Origin: Desulfallas thermosapovorans DSM 6562
GTDB taxonomy: Bacteria; Bacillota; Desulfotomaculia; Desulfotomaculales; Desulfallaceae
Reading direction: 5' to 3'
Assembly (NCBI RefSeq): GCF_008124625.1
Contig: NZ_VNHM01000003.1
Span: 1 to 64,000 of the forward strand
Length of the DNA stretch: 64,000 nt
Below are positions 62,945 to 64,000 of the stretch, piece after piece. The first letter of the stretch is position 1. Every line of letters starts with the position of its first letter. The translations under genes and the position numbers were made by a program. The notes below the pieces were generated by a model, which was not told where the DNA came from, did not search any database, and was given only the letters and a program-made list of their open reading frames with translations.

Positions 62945-63274
62945 GGCACACCGGGAAACAACTCCGGTAAAAGCCGCAACGGCTACAGTCAGAAAACCAT
63001 ACAAACCAGGCTTGGTAAAACGGAACTCAAGATACCCAGAGATCGTATTGCAGAGTTTGAACCCCAAATTATCAAGAAATATGAAACAACTTCAAACCAG
63101 TTGGAAGATCAAATCATAGCCATGTATGCTAAAGGCATGTCTACCCGCGATATTTTATCGCAAATTCGGTCAAATCGTATCCAAAATTGCCGGCTTTGGC
63201 CTGATGAATTATTTAGGCAAATTAGCGAGAAAGTTATCCTATGGCATAGATTAAGCTTTAATTCAGCCCGGTGA
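62945..63274 (+). pseudogene. IS256-family transposase remnant
   Basis: An open frame without a start reads NSGKSRNGYSQKTIQT, then ELKIPRDRIAEFEPQIIKKYE and YAKGMSTRDI, the conserved early part of IS256/mutator transposases. After TRDI the match is lost (ILSQIRSNRIQNCRLW), followed by a stop. The N-terminus, the catalytic DDE core and the C-terminus are missing. It is a dead fragment. Confidence 0.82.
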
Positions 63275-63526
63275 CACCGGGCGTTTCTTTATAGCTTATG
63301 CCTGATTTTCCGGAGCCAAGTACTGACCAATATCTCATATAATTGTGGGAAGGTTAAGCAGTTTCTAAAAAACTTATGCGCACTTGCCAATTAATTATGA
63401 GAGGATTTTGTTTGGAAGGATAATGAACACCTGAGATGATATACCACCTAACACTGAAGGCCGGGAGCGTAACACTACTATTTGAATTTTAATATAATGT
63501 TTGAGGGTAATTAAAGGAGGGATACG
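63275..63526. other. intergenic region before the right-edge gene
   Basis: About 250 bases with no gene or strong hairpin. AATATAATGT near 63491 could be a -10 region for the gene starting at 63527. Confidence 0.3.
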
Positions 63527-64000
63527 ATGGGGCTTCAAATTAAGAATCCCGGTATGCTTAATAAATTAGAAGAGATTATATATAATATTATTAACCTTAA
63601 TATACCACTTGGTTTTTTTGCTTTAAGCGTAATATCGGTTGTTATTATTATTTTAATTTTTCACTACATTAATAAAAGATTTTCTCCGGGTAATGTTTTT
63701 CTTCCAGGGCTAATTGTGGGTAAGGATAATAGGCTGAGCATATCCAAACTCCAGGGAGTCCTATGGACAATAGTCGCCATAATTTCCTACATAACCTTAA
63801 AGCTTATCAACGCTTATTGTTTAGTGCCCATGGAAACCCAAATACCACCCAACTTGCTTATACTTATGGGATTGAATTATACCACCCTTGTTTTGGCTAA
63901 AGGTATAACCGGTTATTCAGCCAATAAAGGTGGGATAAAAACAGTATCCACAAAAACTTCATTTGCGGATTTTTACACAACCGACGATGATAATAAGGTT
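63527..64000 (+). CDS. membrane protein of unknown function, cut by the window end
   Basis: The first 158 codons of a longer gene, open to the right edge. ATG 63527 follows AAAGGAGGG. Predicted helices are at ~25-48 (LGFFALSVISVVIIILIFHYI), ~78-95 (WTIVAIISYITLKLINAY) and ~108-124 (LLILMGLNYTTLVLAKG), with SISKLQGVLWT between the first two. I do not recognise the family. Confidence 0.75.
   Translation, partial: MGLQIKNPGMLNKLEEIIYNIINLNIPLGFFALSVISVVIIILIFHYINKRFSPGNVFLPGLIVGKDNRLSISKLQGVLWTIVAIISYITLKLINAYCLVPMETQIPPNLLILMGLNYTTLVLAKGITGYSANKGGIKTVSTKTSFADFYTTDDDNKV

Noticed and set aside
1-64000. CRISPR array, tRNA or rRNA genes
   Set aside because: No regularly spaced short repeats and no tRNA-like or rRNA-like sequence were noticed on either strand.

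Overview
The window looks like a chromosomal segment of an anaerobic, endospore-forming Firmicute of the Desulfotomaculum/Peptococcaceae type. The evidence is a carbon monoxide dehydrogenase-like operon, a corrinoid-activating ASKHA protein, a spore photoproduct lyase, a CBO0543-family membrane protein, a DUF2935 protein, a TopB close to the Bacillus type, strong AGGAGG-type ribosome sites, and frequent GTG/TTG starts. No rRNA, tRNA or CRISPR array was seen. The species call is inference.

Layout. (1) 1-5.4 kb: topB, a universal stress protein, an amidohydrolase and a DUF2935 gene, mixed with duplicated gene tails in inverted and direct orientation. (2) 5.5-9.6 kb: MscS channel, Uma2 nuclease, and a glycine betaine-type ABC binding protein and permease without an ATPase. 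(3) 9.6-16.3 kb: a cooS-like gene, a CooF-type ferredoxin and an FAD/NAD oxidoreductase next to an Rrf2 regulator, with three copies of one 25-bp dyad, then a RACo-like corrinoid activator. (4) 16.7-22.7 kb: a DUF3160 lipoprotein coupled to a CapA-type protein, a sodium:solute symporter, and a decayed ABC ATPase. (5) 22.8-26.4 kb: a molybdopterin oxidoreductase behind a probable Moco riboswitch, then azlCD. (6) 26.5-29.7 kb: gatCAB, with a GatA that lacks key catalytic residues. (7) 30-39.8 kb: PAS histidine kinase, DUF454, a gnd-zwf-cyclase operon with frameshifted zwf, a Wzy/O-antigen-ligase-like protein with TPRs, and a lipoprotein. (8) 39.8-47.2 kb: chemoreceptor, a chimeric patch of duplicated zwf and sulfatase tails, spore photoproduct lyase without its usual H-donor cysteine, sulfatase, and a truncated DJ-1/PfpI remnant. 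(9) 47.3-57.5 kb: a glycan export and assembly cluster: Wzm permease, fused double Wzt ATPase, FkbM methyltransferase, and two very large paralogous glycosyltransferases. (10) 57.6-64 kb: vanadium haloperoxidase, pRiA4b ORF-3 protein, small membrane proteins, IS remnants and a gene cut by the window end.

Two themes stand out. First, short copies of gene 3' ends (about 55-510 bp, most with the parent gene within 1-9 kb) sit in several intergenic regions: topB, amidohydrolase, DUF2935, molybdopterin oxidoreductase, zwf and sulfatase. Second, several otherwise well-conserved enzymes lack residues normally needed for catalysis: the CooS-like protein lacks the histidine relay and the active-site lysine, GatA lacks the Lys and the nucleophilic Ser, and SplB lacks the H-donor Cys. 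All residue comparisons rest on remembered family sequences and need alignment to confirm.
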